A stretch of DNA of 64,000 bases from Sphingobium yanoikuyae (GTDB taxonomy: Bacteria > Pseudomonadota > Alphaproteobacteria > Sphingomonadales > Sphingomonadaceae): positions 4,921,501-4,985,500 of the forward strand of contig NZ_CP139979.1 in assembly GCF_034424525.1 (NCBI RefSeq). The letters run 5' to 3'. The notes beneath the pieces were generated by a model that saw only the letters and a list, made by a program, of their open reading frames with translations, had not been told where the DNA came from and searched no databases. The stretch's first letter is position 1; each line of letters starts with the position of its first letter. A program made the position numbers and the translations under genes. Of the stretch, positions 25,499 through 33,221 are shown piece after piece.

Positions 25499-25938
25499 TC
25501 CTCCCCGCTGGCGGGGAGGTGGCGCGCCGCAGGCGCGTCGGAGGGGGAGGGCCGCTTGGCGTGATTCGTCGTTGCCGGGCTCGCGCCCTTGCGGCGGGGC
25601 GGGCGGCCCTGGCCTTCGGGCCGGGTTAATATCTTGCCCAGCGCCTTTTCCAGTTCGCCGCGCAGCAGCGCGAAGTCGCGCTCCACGCCTTCGGCACGAC
25701 CGATCAGCACATGATCGGCACCAGCCACACCATGCACAGGCAGCAGTTCGCGTGCCAGGACGCGAAAACGGCGCTTCATCCGATTGCGGATGACAGCGCC
25801 GCCTATCTTCTTGGTCACCGTGATGCCGATACGCATCGCCGGATCGCCGTCGCCGCGCTCACGCACCAGCAGGACAAATCCCGGCATGGGCGCGCGTCGG
25901 CCCCGATTCGCCGCCAGGAAATCCGCGCGCTTGCCCAT
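25495..25938 (-). CDS. rnpA: Ribonuclease P protein component, with repeat-derived C-terminal tail
   Basis: The protein subunit of RNase P. Core features are KRADFLAANRG, PGFVLLVRERG, RIGITVTKKIGGAVIRNRMKRRFR (the RNR motif, described in parts here: GGAVIRNRMKRRFR) and VLIGRAEGVERDF. The core ends near residue 105. The remaining 40 or so residues are Pro/Arg/Ala-rich, and the last 20 are encoded by a copy of dispersed repeat family A (25498-25555). I chose ATG 25938; upstream in-frame codons in the rpmH overlap region lack a good start. The operon order rpmH-rnpA-yidD-yidC is canonical. Confidence 0.9.
   Translation of the reverse strand: MGKRADFLAANRGRRAPMPGFVLLVRERGDGDPAMRIGITVTKKIGGAVIRNRMKRRFRVLARELLPVHGVAGADHVLIGRAEGVERDFALLRGELEKALGKILTRPEGQGRPPRRKGASPATTNHAKRPSPSDAPAARHLPASGEE
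25498..25555. repeat. Palindromic repeat, family A copy 2, inside rnpA 3' end
   Basis: CCTCCCCGC-TG-GCGGGGAGG and CGCGCC-GCA-GGCGCG hairpins followed by GGAGGGGGAGGGCCGC match the layout at 7198-7254. This copy encodes the C-terminus of RnpA and overlaps the yidD start, so it has been absorbed into coding sequence. Confidence 0.75.
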
Positions 25939-25970
25939 GATGGCAGGCGCGGCCGGCGGCGTCAGGTCGC

Positions 25971-26105
25971 TCAGGCGCTCAGGCTCTTGCGGCCGCGGGC
26001 ACGACGGGCGCGCATGATGTTGCGGCCACCGGGGGTCGCCATGCGAGCGCGAAAACCGTGACGGCGCTTCCGAACCAGATTGCTCGGCTGAAAAGTGCGC
26101 TTCAT
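25971..26105 (-). CDS. rpmH: 50S ribosomal protein L34
   Basis: A 44-residue L34: [20 protein letters not shown] at the start, RMATPGGRN, then [12 protein letters not shown]. It is complete and highly conserved. It heads the operon with rnpA 32 bp downstream. The 170-bp region 26106-26275 upstream should carry its promoter; I see no DnaA-box cluster there, so nothing suggests an origin. Confidence 0.97.
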   Translation of the reverse strand: MKRTFQPSNLVRKRRHGFRARMATPGGRNIMRARRARGRKSLSA

Positions 26106-26275
26106 CGTTCATTCCTCAAACAAACTAGAGAATCAGGTATGACAAAAAAGGGCCGCCACACGGGGCGACCGCAAGTCAGGGGCCGTCCGATAGGGAAATG
26201 GGGCGGGGAAGTCAATGGCGCTGCGCCGCGCTTCCCCGCAAACTCCTGCTTGTCCCGCCCGAACCGCTCTCGGGC

Positions 26276-27043
26276 TTACTTCCCGCGGGCGCTCGTCACC
26301 GCGTCCTTGAGCGAATCATAGCCGACCGCGCCGTTCAGCACCTGGTTGCCGATGACGAAGGTCGGGGTGCCGCTCGCCTGGAGCTTCTGAGCCAGGGCGA
26401 TGTTCGACTGCAGCTCGGCATCATATTTGCTCGACGCCATCGCCGCTTCGGCATCGGCCTTGGTGATTCCGGCCTGGGTGGCGGCGCCGATGATCGATTC
26501 GCGGGTCACCTTGCCCGCGCCATAGAGCGCCTTGTGATAGGCCATGTAGCGATTGCGCTCGGCTGCCAGCAGCGACACCTTGGCCGCGTCGGAGCTTTCC
26601 TCCGACAGGATCGGCAGTTCGCGATAGACGATCTTCACCTTGGCATCGGCGCCGACCAGCTTGGCAAGGTCAGGCAGCGAGGCGCGGCAATAGCCGCAGG
26701 CATAGTCGAAAAACTCCACCACGGTGACATCGGCATTGGCTGCGCCTTCCCATGCGCCGGCAAAGGGCGTTTCGATCGTCTGGCGATTCGCGTCGATCGT
26801 GCCTTCCATCCGCTTGGCCTGCAGCTTCTCGATCGCCTGCGGGATGATCTCGGGATGCTCCAATATATAGTCGTGAACGATCTTTTCGATCGCGGCCTTG
26901 TCGCCGGTGGAGACGCTGCCGGGCGCCTGCACGGCAAGGGCGGTGCCGGCGGCGCCAGCGATCAAGGCGAGGGCGCCCAGGGTCATCTGCATTTTCCTGT
27001 TGGATAGGGCCGCACGAAAGCTGGGCCGGGTCTGATCTGTCAT
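26276..27043 (-). CDS. DsbA-family periplasmic thiol oxidoreductase (Com1/ScsC-like)
   Basis: A 255-residue thioredoxin-fold protein anchored or exported by an N-terminal hydrophobic segment (about residues 20-40, TLGALALIAGAAGTALAV). A helical N-domain with IEKIVHDYILEHPEIIPQAI resembles the multimerisation arm of ScsC/Com1-like proteins. The active site is FFDYACGYCRASLPDL (CGYC), with the cis-Pro loop at ASGTPTFVIGN. It catalyses disulfide formation or isomerisation in the periplasm. Its start overlaps the stop of the upstream M48 protease gene (ATGA), so the two are coupled. Confidence 0.9.
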   Translation of the reverse strand: MTDQTRPSFRAALSNRKMQMTLGALALIAGAAGTALAVQAPGSVSTGDKAAIEKIVHDYILEHPEIIPQAIEKLQAKRMEGTIDANRQTIETPFAGAWEGAANADVTVVEFFDYACGYCRASLPDLAKLVGADAKVKIVYRELPILSEESSDAAKVSLLAAERNRYMAYHKALYGAGKVTRESIIGAATQAGITKADAEAAMASSKYDAELQSNIALAQKLQASGTPTFVIGNQVLNGAVGYDSLKDAVTSARGK

Positions 27044-28386
27044 CTTCTCTTCCGCTTCTGCTCGACGGCAGCCCGCGAGACCATCGCGATATCCTGCGCC
27101 CGCAGATAGTCAACCGTTCCGGGCTTCAATCCCTGCATTGCCGCGTCCGCACTGCGCAGTGCCATACTGTCCTGCCCGATCATCGAAAAACGCTCGGCGC
27201 TGGCCAGCGCGGCGCGCGGCGTGTCGCCGCGATGCTCGTAGACGACGCCCAGTTGATACCAGGCGAAGGGATTTTCGCGGTCTCGCGCGATCGCATTGCG
27301 CAGCACGGTTTCGGCCTCGGCGTAATTTTTCTCATCCTCGGTCGCGATCAGGGCGTGGCCCAGCAATACCGCGATCAGCGGCTGCTGCGTCTTGGCGACG
27401 GCTTCGCGCAGCGGTTGGATCGCCTCGCCGGGCCGCCCGCTCTCCAGCAGGATCTGGCCCTTCAGCTCCAGGAAATAGGGGTCATGCGGCGCCGCCGTCA
27501 GCAGCGCGTCCGCCTCGCTCAGCGCCCTCTCGGGATAGGCACTTTTATGCCAGGCATAGGCGCGCGCATAATGGGCCGGGATCGACCGGTCGCTCTCGGG
27601 ATATTTGAGCAGAGTCTGCTGCGGTTCGGACACGAATCCGATCAGCTTCGCCTTGATCCGCTCGAACCGCGCTTCCAACTGGGGATTGGGTGGCGTGTCC
27701 CAGGCCGGATCGACCGTATAGACCTCGCGCAGCACATTGATGCGCTCGCCCGACAGCGGATGGGTGCGGCCGTAACTATTCTCCTGCGGAATCGCGAGGC
27801 GATATTCCTGATTCTGCAGCTTCTTGAAGAATTCCAGGCTGCCCTTGCCGCTCAGATGCGCGGCACTCAGATAGCGTGCGCCGGCAAGGTCGGCGGAGCT
27901 TTCCTGCGCGCGGGAGAAGGCGAGATATTTGGACATGCCGACCTGCTGGCCCAGGCCCATGATGCCCATGCCGGCCTCCGCGCCGCCCGCTGCGATCGCC
28001 GCCGCGCCCAGCACCAGGCTCAGCAATGTGATGCTGGTCGCCTCCTTGATGCCGTCGGTGCGGATCACATGGCCGCCCTCGATATGGCCCAGTTCATGCG
28101 CGACCACGCCCTGCAACTGGTTCACATTATCGGCCTGCGCGATCAGCCCGCTATGCACCCAGACATATTGGCCACCCGCGACGAAGGCATTGATCTCCGG
28201 ATCATTGATCACCATCACCTGGACATTGCGCGGCTGCATGCCCGCCGCCTTGACCAGATCACCCGACATGTCCGCCATGAAGGCTTCGGTCTCGGCGTCG
28301 CGCAGGATGCTCTGGGCCAGCGCCGGCCGCGCCATCAGCATCAGCGACCCCAGCAGAAGCGCGGCAAGGCGCAGCCACCGCGTCAT
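27040..28386 (-). CDS. M48-family metalloprotease with TPR region (BepA-like)
   Basis: A 448-residue periplasmic protease. A signal peptide (residues 1-24, RPALA cleavage region) precedes a zinc peptidase domain with VVAHELGHIEGGH (HExxH) and the third ligand in AQESSADLAGARYL. From about 290 onwards several TPR-like repeats follow (ALSEADALLTAAPHDPYFLE, AEAETVLRNAIARDRENP). The layout is that of BepA/YfgC, which degrades or chaperones stalled outer-membrane proteins such as LptD. Coupling to a DsbA-like oxidoreductase fits a joint role in envelope quality control. ATG 28386 follows AAGG by 9 bp. Confidence 0.92.
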   Translation of the reverse strand: MTRWLRLAALLLGSLMLMARPALAQSILRDAETEAFMADMSGDLVKAAGMQPRNVQVMVINDPEINAFVAGGQYVWVHSGLIAQADNVNQLQGVVAHELGHIEGGHVIRTDGIKEATSITLLSLVLGAAAIAAGGAEAGMGIMGLGQQVGMSKYLAFSRAQESSADLAGARYLSAAHLSGKGSLEFFKKLQNQEYRLAIPQENSYGRTHPLSGERINVLREVYTVDPAWDTPPNPQLEARFERIKAKLIGFVSEPQQTLLKYPESDRSIPAHYARAYAWHKSAYPERALSEADALLTAAPHDPYFLELKGQILLESGRPGEAIQPLREAVAKTQQPLIAVLLGHALIATEDEKNYAEAETVLRNAIARDRENPFAWYQLGVVYEHRGDTPRAALASAERFSMIGQDSMALRSADAAMQGLKPGTVDYLRAQDIAMVSRAAVEQKRKRR

Positions 28387-28468
28387 CGTGCAAAGCCTTG
28401 ATGGGGAAGGGGAACAGGCATTGGCCCGATTTATGCCCTTCTCGCCCTGAACATCAAGTGAAGCCACG

Positions 28469-28513
28469 AAAAACGCCGCCATCCGACCCCTGGGGCTGGA
28501 TGGCGGCGTTTTT
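28469..28513. terminator. Bidirectional intrinsic terminator
   Basis: AAAAACGCCGCCATCC and GGATGGCGGCGTTTTT form a 16-bp perfect stem with a 13-base loop, A-tract on one side and T-tract on the other. It lies just past the rne stop codon and ends rne transcription; it may also block antisense entry. Confidence 0.88.
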
Positions 28514-28535
28514 CATTCAGGCCTGTGCCCTGGCC

Positions 28536-31274
28536 TTATTGGCCGAAGGTGCGCTGCCACCAGCCACGGCGCGGTTCGCCATTCTCGTCGCTCTCGGCCT
28601 CGGCGGCGGGGTCGGCGGTGACGGCTTCGCTGGCCGGTGCAGCCGCAGCCGGTACCTCGGCGGGTGCGGCTGCGACTTCGGTCACGGCCGGCGCGGCCTC
28701 GACGGCGGCTTCCTCGGCGACCGGTTCGACCTTCTTCTTGCGGGTGCGCTTGGGCTTGGGCTTTTCGGCCAATTCCTCGGCAACCGCTTCGACGGCGGGC
28801 GCTTCGGCTGCCGCAGCGGCTTCGGCCTCGACATCCGCCTTCTTCTTGCGGGTGCGCTTGGGCTTGGGCTTTTCGGCCGCTTCCTCGGCAACCGGCTCGG
28901 CGGCGGGCGCTTCGGCAACGACTTCGGCCGGGGCTTCGGTTGCTTCGACGGCAGCCGGCTCGGCGGCCGCGTCCTTTGCCTTGCGGGCACGGGGGCGACG
29001 GCGCGTCTTGGGCGCTTCCTCGGCCGGGGCTTCTTCCGGCGCCGCTTCGGCAACCGGAGCCGCCTCGGCAGGCGCAGCCGCTTCGGCTTCGATCACCGTC
29101 TCGGCGCCGTCCTCGCCAGCGGTCTCACCGGCTTCGGCACCCGCTTCGCCACCTTCGCGACGGCGGCGACCGCCACGGCGACCGCGGCGACCACGACGAC
29201 GGCTGCCGCCTTCGTCCTCGCCCTCGACGGCCGGCTCGGCTGCCACAGCTTCGGCATCGGTCTCGACTTCGGCCGATTCCTCGCCTTCTTCACCGTCTTC
29301 GGCGCCATTGTCTTCGCCGGTCTCGCCCTGCGCATCATCGCGCTGGCCACCGCGACGGCGGCGACGACGGCGACGGCGGCGTCCGCCTTCGCGTTCCTCG
29401 CCCCGGTCACCGCGCTCGCCACGCTCCTGACGTTCGGGGACGGCCTCTTCCTCGATCTCTTCCTCTTCTTCCTCTTCCTCGATCACGTCGAGGTCATCCT
29501 CTTCCTCCGCGAGCGGGGCATAGGTGACGACGCGTTCGGGGCGCGGACCGCTGGGCTCGACCGACATGCGGGCGCCCTCGATCTCGCCATCGGGCAGGAC
29601 GACGATGCGCACGCCATAGCGCTGTTCGATCTCGTCCAGTTCGCGGCGCTTGTTGTTGAGGACGTAGAAGGCGGCTTCCTGGCTGGCGCGCAGGGTGATG
29701 ACGCTGCCGCGACCACGGGCGGCCTCTTCCTCCAGCATGCGCAGCGCGCCAAGGCCCGCCGACGATGCGGTGCGGACCAGGCCGGTGCCTTCGCAATGCG
29801 GGCACTGGCGGGTCGATGCTTCCAGCACGCCGGTGCGCAGACGCTGGCGGCTCATTTCCATCAGGCCAAAGCCCGAAATGCGGCCGACCTGAATACGGGC
29901 GCGATCGTCCTTCAGCGCCTCCTTCATCGCCTTCTCGACCTTACGGATGTTGGAGTTCATCTCCATGTCGATGAAGTCGATGACGACCAGGCCTGCCATG
30001 TCGCGCAGGCGCAGCTGGCGGGCGATTTCGCGCGCGGCCTCCAAATTGGTGGCAACGGCGGTCTGCTCGATGCCATGCTCGCGGGTCGACCGGCCCGAGT
30101 TGATGTCGATCGACACCAGCGCCTCGGTCGGGTTGATGACCAGATAGCCGCCGGACTTCAGCTGAACGACGGGATTGTACATCGCCGCCAGCTGGTCCTC
30201 GACGCTGGCGCGCTGGAACAGCGACACCGCGTCGGCATATTGCTTCACGCGCCGGGCATGGCTCGGCATCAGCAGCTTCATGAAGTCCTTGGCGGCCTTG
30301 TAGCCATGCTCGCCCTCGACGATCACTTCCTCGATATCCTTGTTATAGATATCGCGGATCGCCCGCTTGATGAGGTCGCTGTCGTTATGGATCAGCTCGG
30401 GCGCGGCGGCGCGCAGCGTCTTCTCGCGAATCTCGTCCCACAGGCGGGCGAGATAGTCGAAGTCGCGCTTGATCTCGGGCTTGGTGCGCTGCAGGCCGGC
30501 GGTGCGCACGATGCAGCCCATCGACGAAGGCAGCGCCATTTCGGCGATGATCGACTTCAGTCGCTTGCGATCGGCTGCATTGCTGATCTTGCGCGAAATG
30601 CCGCCACCATGGCTGGTGTTGGGCATCAGCACGCAATAGCGACCGGCCAGCGACAAATAGGTGGTCAGCGCCGCACCCTTGTTGCCGCGCTCTTCCTTGA
30701 CGACCTGCACCAGCAGCACCTGGCGGCGCTTGATGACGTCCTGGATCTTGTAGCGACGGCGCAGCGCCATGCGCTTGCGGCGCAGCTCGTCGGCCGCGTC
30801 GTCGCCCTTTTCGCGCTTGCGTCGGTTCGGGCGGCCGCCTTCGTTTCTTTCGCCTTCGCTGGCTTCGGCTTCGTGGGCGCCTTCCTCATCGTCATGATGG
30901 GTCGCTTCCACGACCTCGACGCCATCGTCGCCGGCGGCGTCCTCATCCTCGTCATAATCGGCGCGCAGCGCGGCCTCTTCCTCGGCATGCGCGCGTTCCT
31001 CGCGCAGCAACGCCTCGCGGTCTTCGCGCGGAATCTGGTAATAGTCGGGATGGATTTCGCTGAAAGCGAGGAAGCCGTGGCGATTGCCACCATAATCGAC
31101 GAAGGCCGCCTGGAGCGAAGGCTCTACGCGGGTGACCTTGGCGAGATAGATATTGCCCTTGAGCTGCTTGTGCTCAGCGGATTCGAAGTCAAATTCCTCG
31201 ATCCGGTTTCCCTTGACGACCGCGACCCGGGTTTCTTCCCGGTGGCGCGCATCGATCAGCATACGCATTGTCAT
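28536..31274 (-). CDS. rne: Ribonuclease E (Rne/Rng family) with long disordered tail
   Basis: The central endoribonuclease of mRNA decay, 912 residues. The N-terminal catalytic half has an S1 domain interrupted by an acidic/basic insertion (about 95-180). It then carries ALVSIDINSGRST and GLVVIDFIDMEMN (catalytic Asp residues) and the zinc link RQCPHCEGTG near 487. From about 570 the protein is low-complexity: acidic E runs, arginine-rich tracts and two near-identical EKPKPKRTRKKK blocks, ending in GWWQRTFGQ. Such tails scaffold the degradosome. The long insertion in S1 is the alphaproteobacterial form. The leader upstream is long and structured. Confidence 0.95.
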   Translation of the reverse strand: MTMRMLIDARHREETRVAVVKGNRIEEFDFESAEHKQLKGNIYLAKVTRVEPSLQAAFVDYGGNRHGFLAFSEIHPDYYQIPREDREALLREERAHAEEEAALRADYDEDEDAAGDDGVEVVEATHHDDEEGAHEAEASEGERNEGGRPNRRKREKGDDAADELRRKRMALRRRYKIQDVIKRRQVLLVQVVKEERGNKGAALTTYLSLAGRYCVLMPNTSHGGGISRKISNAADRKRLKSIIAEMALPSSMGCIVRTAGLQRTKPEIKRDFDYLARLWDEIREKTLRAAAPELIHNDSDLIKRAIRDIYNKDIEEVIVEGEHGYKAAKDFMKLLMPSHARRVKQYADAVSLFQRASVEDQLAAMYNPVVQLKSGGYLVINPTEALVSIDINSGRSTREHGIEQTAVATNLEAAREIARQLRLRDMAGLVVIDFIDMEMNSNIRKVEKAMKEALKDDRARIQVGRISGFGLMEMSRQRLRTGVLEASTRQCPHCEGTGLVRTASSAGLGALRMLEEEAARGRGSVITLRASQEAAFYVLNNKRRELDEIEQRYGVRIVVLPDGEIEGARMSVEPSGPRPERVVTYAPLAEEEDDLDVIEEEEEEEEIEEEAVPERQERGERGDRGEEREGGRRRRRRRRRRGGQRDDAQGETGEDNGAEDGEEGEESAEVETDAEAVAAEPAVEGEDEGGSRRRGRRGRRGGRRRREGGEAGAEAGETAGEDGAETVIEAEAAAPAEAAPVAEAAPEEAPAEEAPKTRRRPRARKAKDAAAEPAAVEATEAPAEVVAEAPAAEPVAEEAAEKPKPKRTRKKKADVEAEAAAAAEAPAVEAVAEELAEKPKPKRTRKKKVEPVAEEAAVEAAPAVTEVAAAPAEVPAAAAPASEAVTADPAAEAESDENGEPRRGWWQRTFGQ

Positions 31275-31793
31275 TTATGTGTCTCCGGCGATGGCGGCCG
31301 CAGGCACTGGGCCGGGCCGCCACGCGATAGTGATGGGACGGCCGTGCGCGCGCCGGGTTCGGCGCGCGAGGCGGCATCGTCCAGGTTTGAAGGAAGAATT
31401 GCGTGTCTGCTGCGTCGGCAGGGCCGGACAGTGCGCCGGGCCGGACCATCCACGCCACAGCACCCGGTATCGGGGCCAGCGTGGAAGGAAAGTCATGCCT
31501 CATGCAGCGTCAACCTGTTGCGCATCGGCTCGAGCGACAGGCGCGCGCCGATGCAAATAATCAAGATCCGCAAAGGACCTTATTGATATGGTCGGTCCTC
31601 CCGGAATGTGAAGGGGTAGCAGTCATGGGCGCGCTGGGCAACGGTCCCTGAAAAGATTATGTCTTTATGATGACCTTGATCGGTCGGCCGGCGATTCATG
31701 CTGAAACCGATATTAACCGTTTCATTTTACCCCGTCACAACAGCCGATGCTTAATCCGAAATTCAGCGTGGGGACGCTGGACGGATAGACGTC
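31275..31793. promoter_or_regulatory. Divergent rne/amidase intergenic region with structured rne leader
   Basis: This 519-bp region contains no ORF I can support. Read as the rne leader it holds strong hairpins, including CGCGCGCC/GGCGCGCG (31347-31368) and GCATCGGC/GCCGATGC (31522-31554). Beyond about 31560 it becomes AT-richer and should hold the rne and amidase promoters. A long structured rne leader is expected if RNase E autoregulates its own message; that is inference. Confidence 0.5.
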
Positions 31794-33074
31794 ATGAAAA
31801 TGGGCTGGACGGCCGATGGGCGCGCGTTGCACAAGCGGCGCATGCTCAACATAATTGCGCTGGCAACGACGATGCTGGCCGCGACCCCCGGCGATGCCGG
31901 CGGCATCGCGGCCGTGGATGTGCAGGGCGACCGCGTCACCGTTCGGTTCGACGATCGGGTGGAGGGCGCGTCCGCCTTCCTGCTCGACGGGCCGCGCCGC
32001 ATCGCGCTGGATGTCGCCGGTGCGCAGGCCGGTGCCAGCCGCTATGCCGGTTCCAATGCAGCGGTCAGTGGCATTCGCCAGGGCCAGCTCAGCGACACCA
32101 TGGCGCGCATCGTGCTCGACCTGACGACGCCGGCGACGCTGGGCGATCCGCAGATCGCGGCCGATGGCAAGTCGCTCAGCTTCTCGCTCCAGAATGTGAC
32201 TGATGGCCGATTTCGTACCGCCGTGGGGCAGGGGCGGCTGCGCTTCGATGTGCCCGCCAATATGAGTGCCCGGCCGCAAAAGCGCATTCATTCGATCACC
32301 GTGCCGATTCCGCCGGTCGCGCGCGGCGTCGATCTGCCCGCGATCGAGGGCGTGCGCGACGGATCGCGCCCGCTGGTAGTGATCGATGCGGGGCATGGCG
32401 GTCATGATCCGGGCGCCATCAACAAGGATAATGGCAAGCGCGAAAAGGATGTGACGCTGGCGATCGCGCAGGCGATCCGGGACCAGCTGGTCAAGTCCGG
32501 CCGGGTGCGCGTGGCGCTGACCCGCGACGATGACCGCTTCCTCGTGCTGCAGGAACGCTATGGCATCGCCCGCAAGCTGGGTGCCGATCTCTTCATCTCG
32601 GTCCATGCCGATTCGGCGGAAAATGCCGATGCCCATGGCGCCACCGTCTACACCCTCTCCGAAACCGCGTCGGACCGGGAAGCGGCTCGCCTCGCTGCGC
32701 GCGAGAACAAGGCCGATGTGCTCAACGGCGTCAATCTCGGCAACCAGTCGGGCGACGTCTCCTCGATCCTCATCGATCTGACGCAGCGGGAATCGATGAA
32801 CATCTCGGCCAATTTCGCGCGGCTGCTGCAGCGCGAGGCTGCGCCCTATGTGCCGTTCCGCAGCGCCTATCACCGCTTCGCCTCGCTGATGGTGCTGAAG
32901 GCCCCGGACACCCCCTCGGTCCTGTTCGAGACCGGCTATATCAGCAATGCGGATGACGCCCTTTTCCTCTCCTCGCACGAGGGGCAGCAGGCGATCGCGC
33001 GCGGCGTCGCCCGTGCCATCGACGTCCATTTCGCCCGCAAGCTCGCCATGGGCAACGGCCGGTCGGGCGGCTGA
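31794..33074 (+). CDS. N-acetylmuramoyl-L-alanine amidase (AmiC-like)
   Basis: A zinc amidase that splits peptidoglycan stem peptides during cell separation. The 426 residues comprise a short basic start and hydrophobic export segment (about 16-32), an AMIN domain (about 35-150) for septal targeting, and an Amidase_3 domain. The zinc ligands are in VIDAGHGGHDPGA, KREKDVTLAIAQ (Glu) and LFISVHADSAEN, and the catalytic Glu is in SVLFETGYISN. A SPOR domain is absent. It is followed by PBP1a, so both belong to a wall-synthesis pair. Confidence 0.92.
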   Translation: MKMGWTADGRALHKRRMLNIIALATTMLAATPGDAGGIAAVDVQGDRVTVRFDDRVEGASAFLLDGPRRIALDVAGAQAGASRYAGSNAAVSGIRQGQLSDTMARIVLDLTTPATLGDPQIAADGKSLSFSLQNVTDGRFRTAVGQGRLRFDVPANMSARPQKRIHSITVPIPPVARGVDLPAIEGVRDGSRPLVVIDAGHGGHDPGAINKDNGKREKDVTLAIAQAIRDQLVKSGRVRVALTRDDDRFLVLQERYGIARKLGADLFISVHADSAENADAHGATVYTLSETASDREAARLAARENKADVLNGVNLGNQSGDVSSILIDLTQRESMNISANFARLLQREAAPYVPFRSAYHRFASLMVLKAPDTPSVLFETGYISNADDALFLSSHEGQQAIARGVARAIDVHFARKLAMGNGRSGG

Positions 33075-33132
33075 CGCGCCTATCCGCGCATCGGTGCTGG
33101 TATTGAAGGACTTTTGACCGGGAGTCAGGATG

Positions 33133-33196
33133 TAGAGCCTGATTCACGCCATCGATGGAAACGCAAAGCGCTTCCATCTCAGGCGATCAGGCTCTA
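33133..33196. repeat. Dispersed palindromic repeat, family B
   Basis: TAGAGCCTGAT (33133-33143) and ATCAGGCTCTA (33186-33196) enclose nested arms CGCC/GGCG and GATGGAA/TTCCATC around a short core, giving a 64-bp extended hairpin. Its form is that of REP-like elements common in sphingomonads. It lies between the amidase and PBP1a genes. Confidence 0.75.
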
Positions 33197-33198
33197 GA

Positions 33199-33221
33199 GC
33201 CTCTTCCACCATGGAAGAGGC
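33199..33221 (+). promoter_or_regulatory. Hairpin enclosing the PBP1a start codon
   Basis: GCCTCTTCCA-CCA-TGGAAGAGGC is a perfect 10-bp stem with a 3-base loop. The A of ATG 33211 is in the loop and the TG plus codons 2-4 form the right arm. No Shine-Dalgarno is seen, so translation start may be controlled by folding. Confidence 0.6.

Noticed and set aside
26106..26275. Replication origin near rpmH
   Set aside because: rpmH-rnpA can be near oriC in some bacteria, but no DnaA-box cluster or AT-rich unwinding region is seen.
28398..31586. A 1062-codon plus-strand ORF covering the whole rne gene
   Set aside because: It is the complement of the repetitive, high-GC rne coding sequence, in which stop codons are rare; the minus-strand RNase E motifs are clear and this frame has no recognisable domain.
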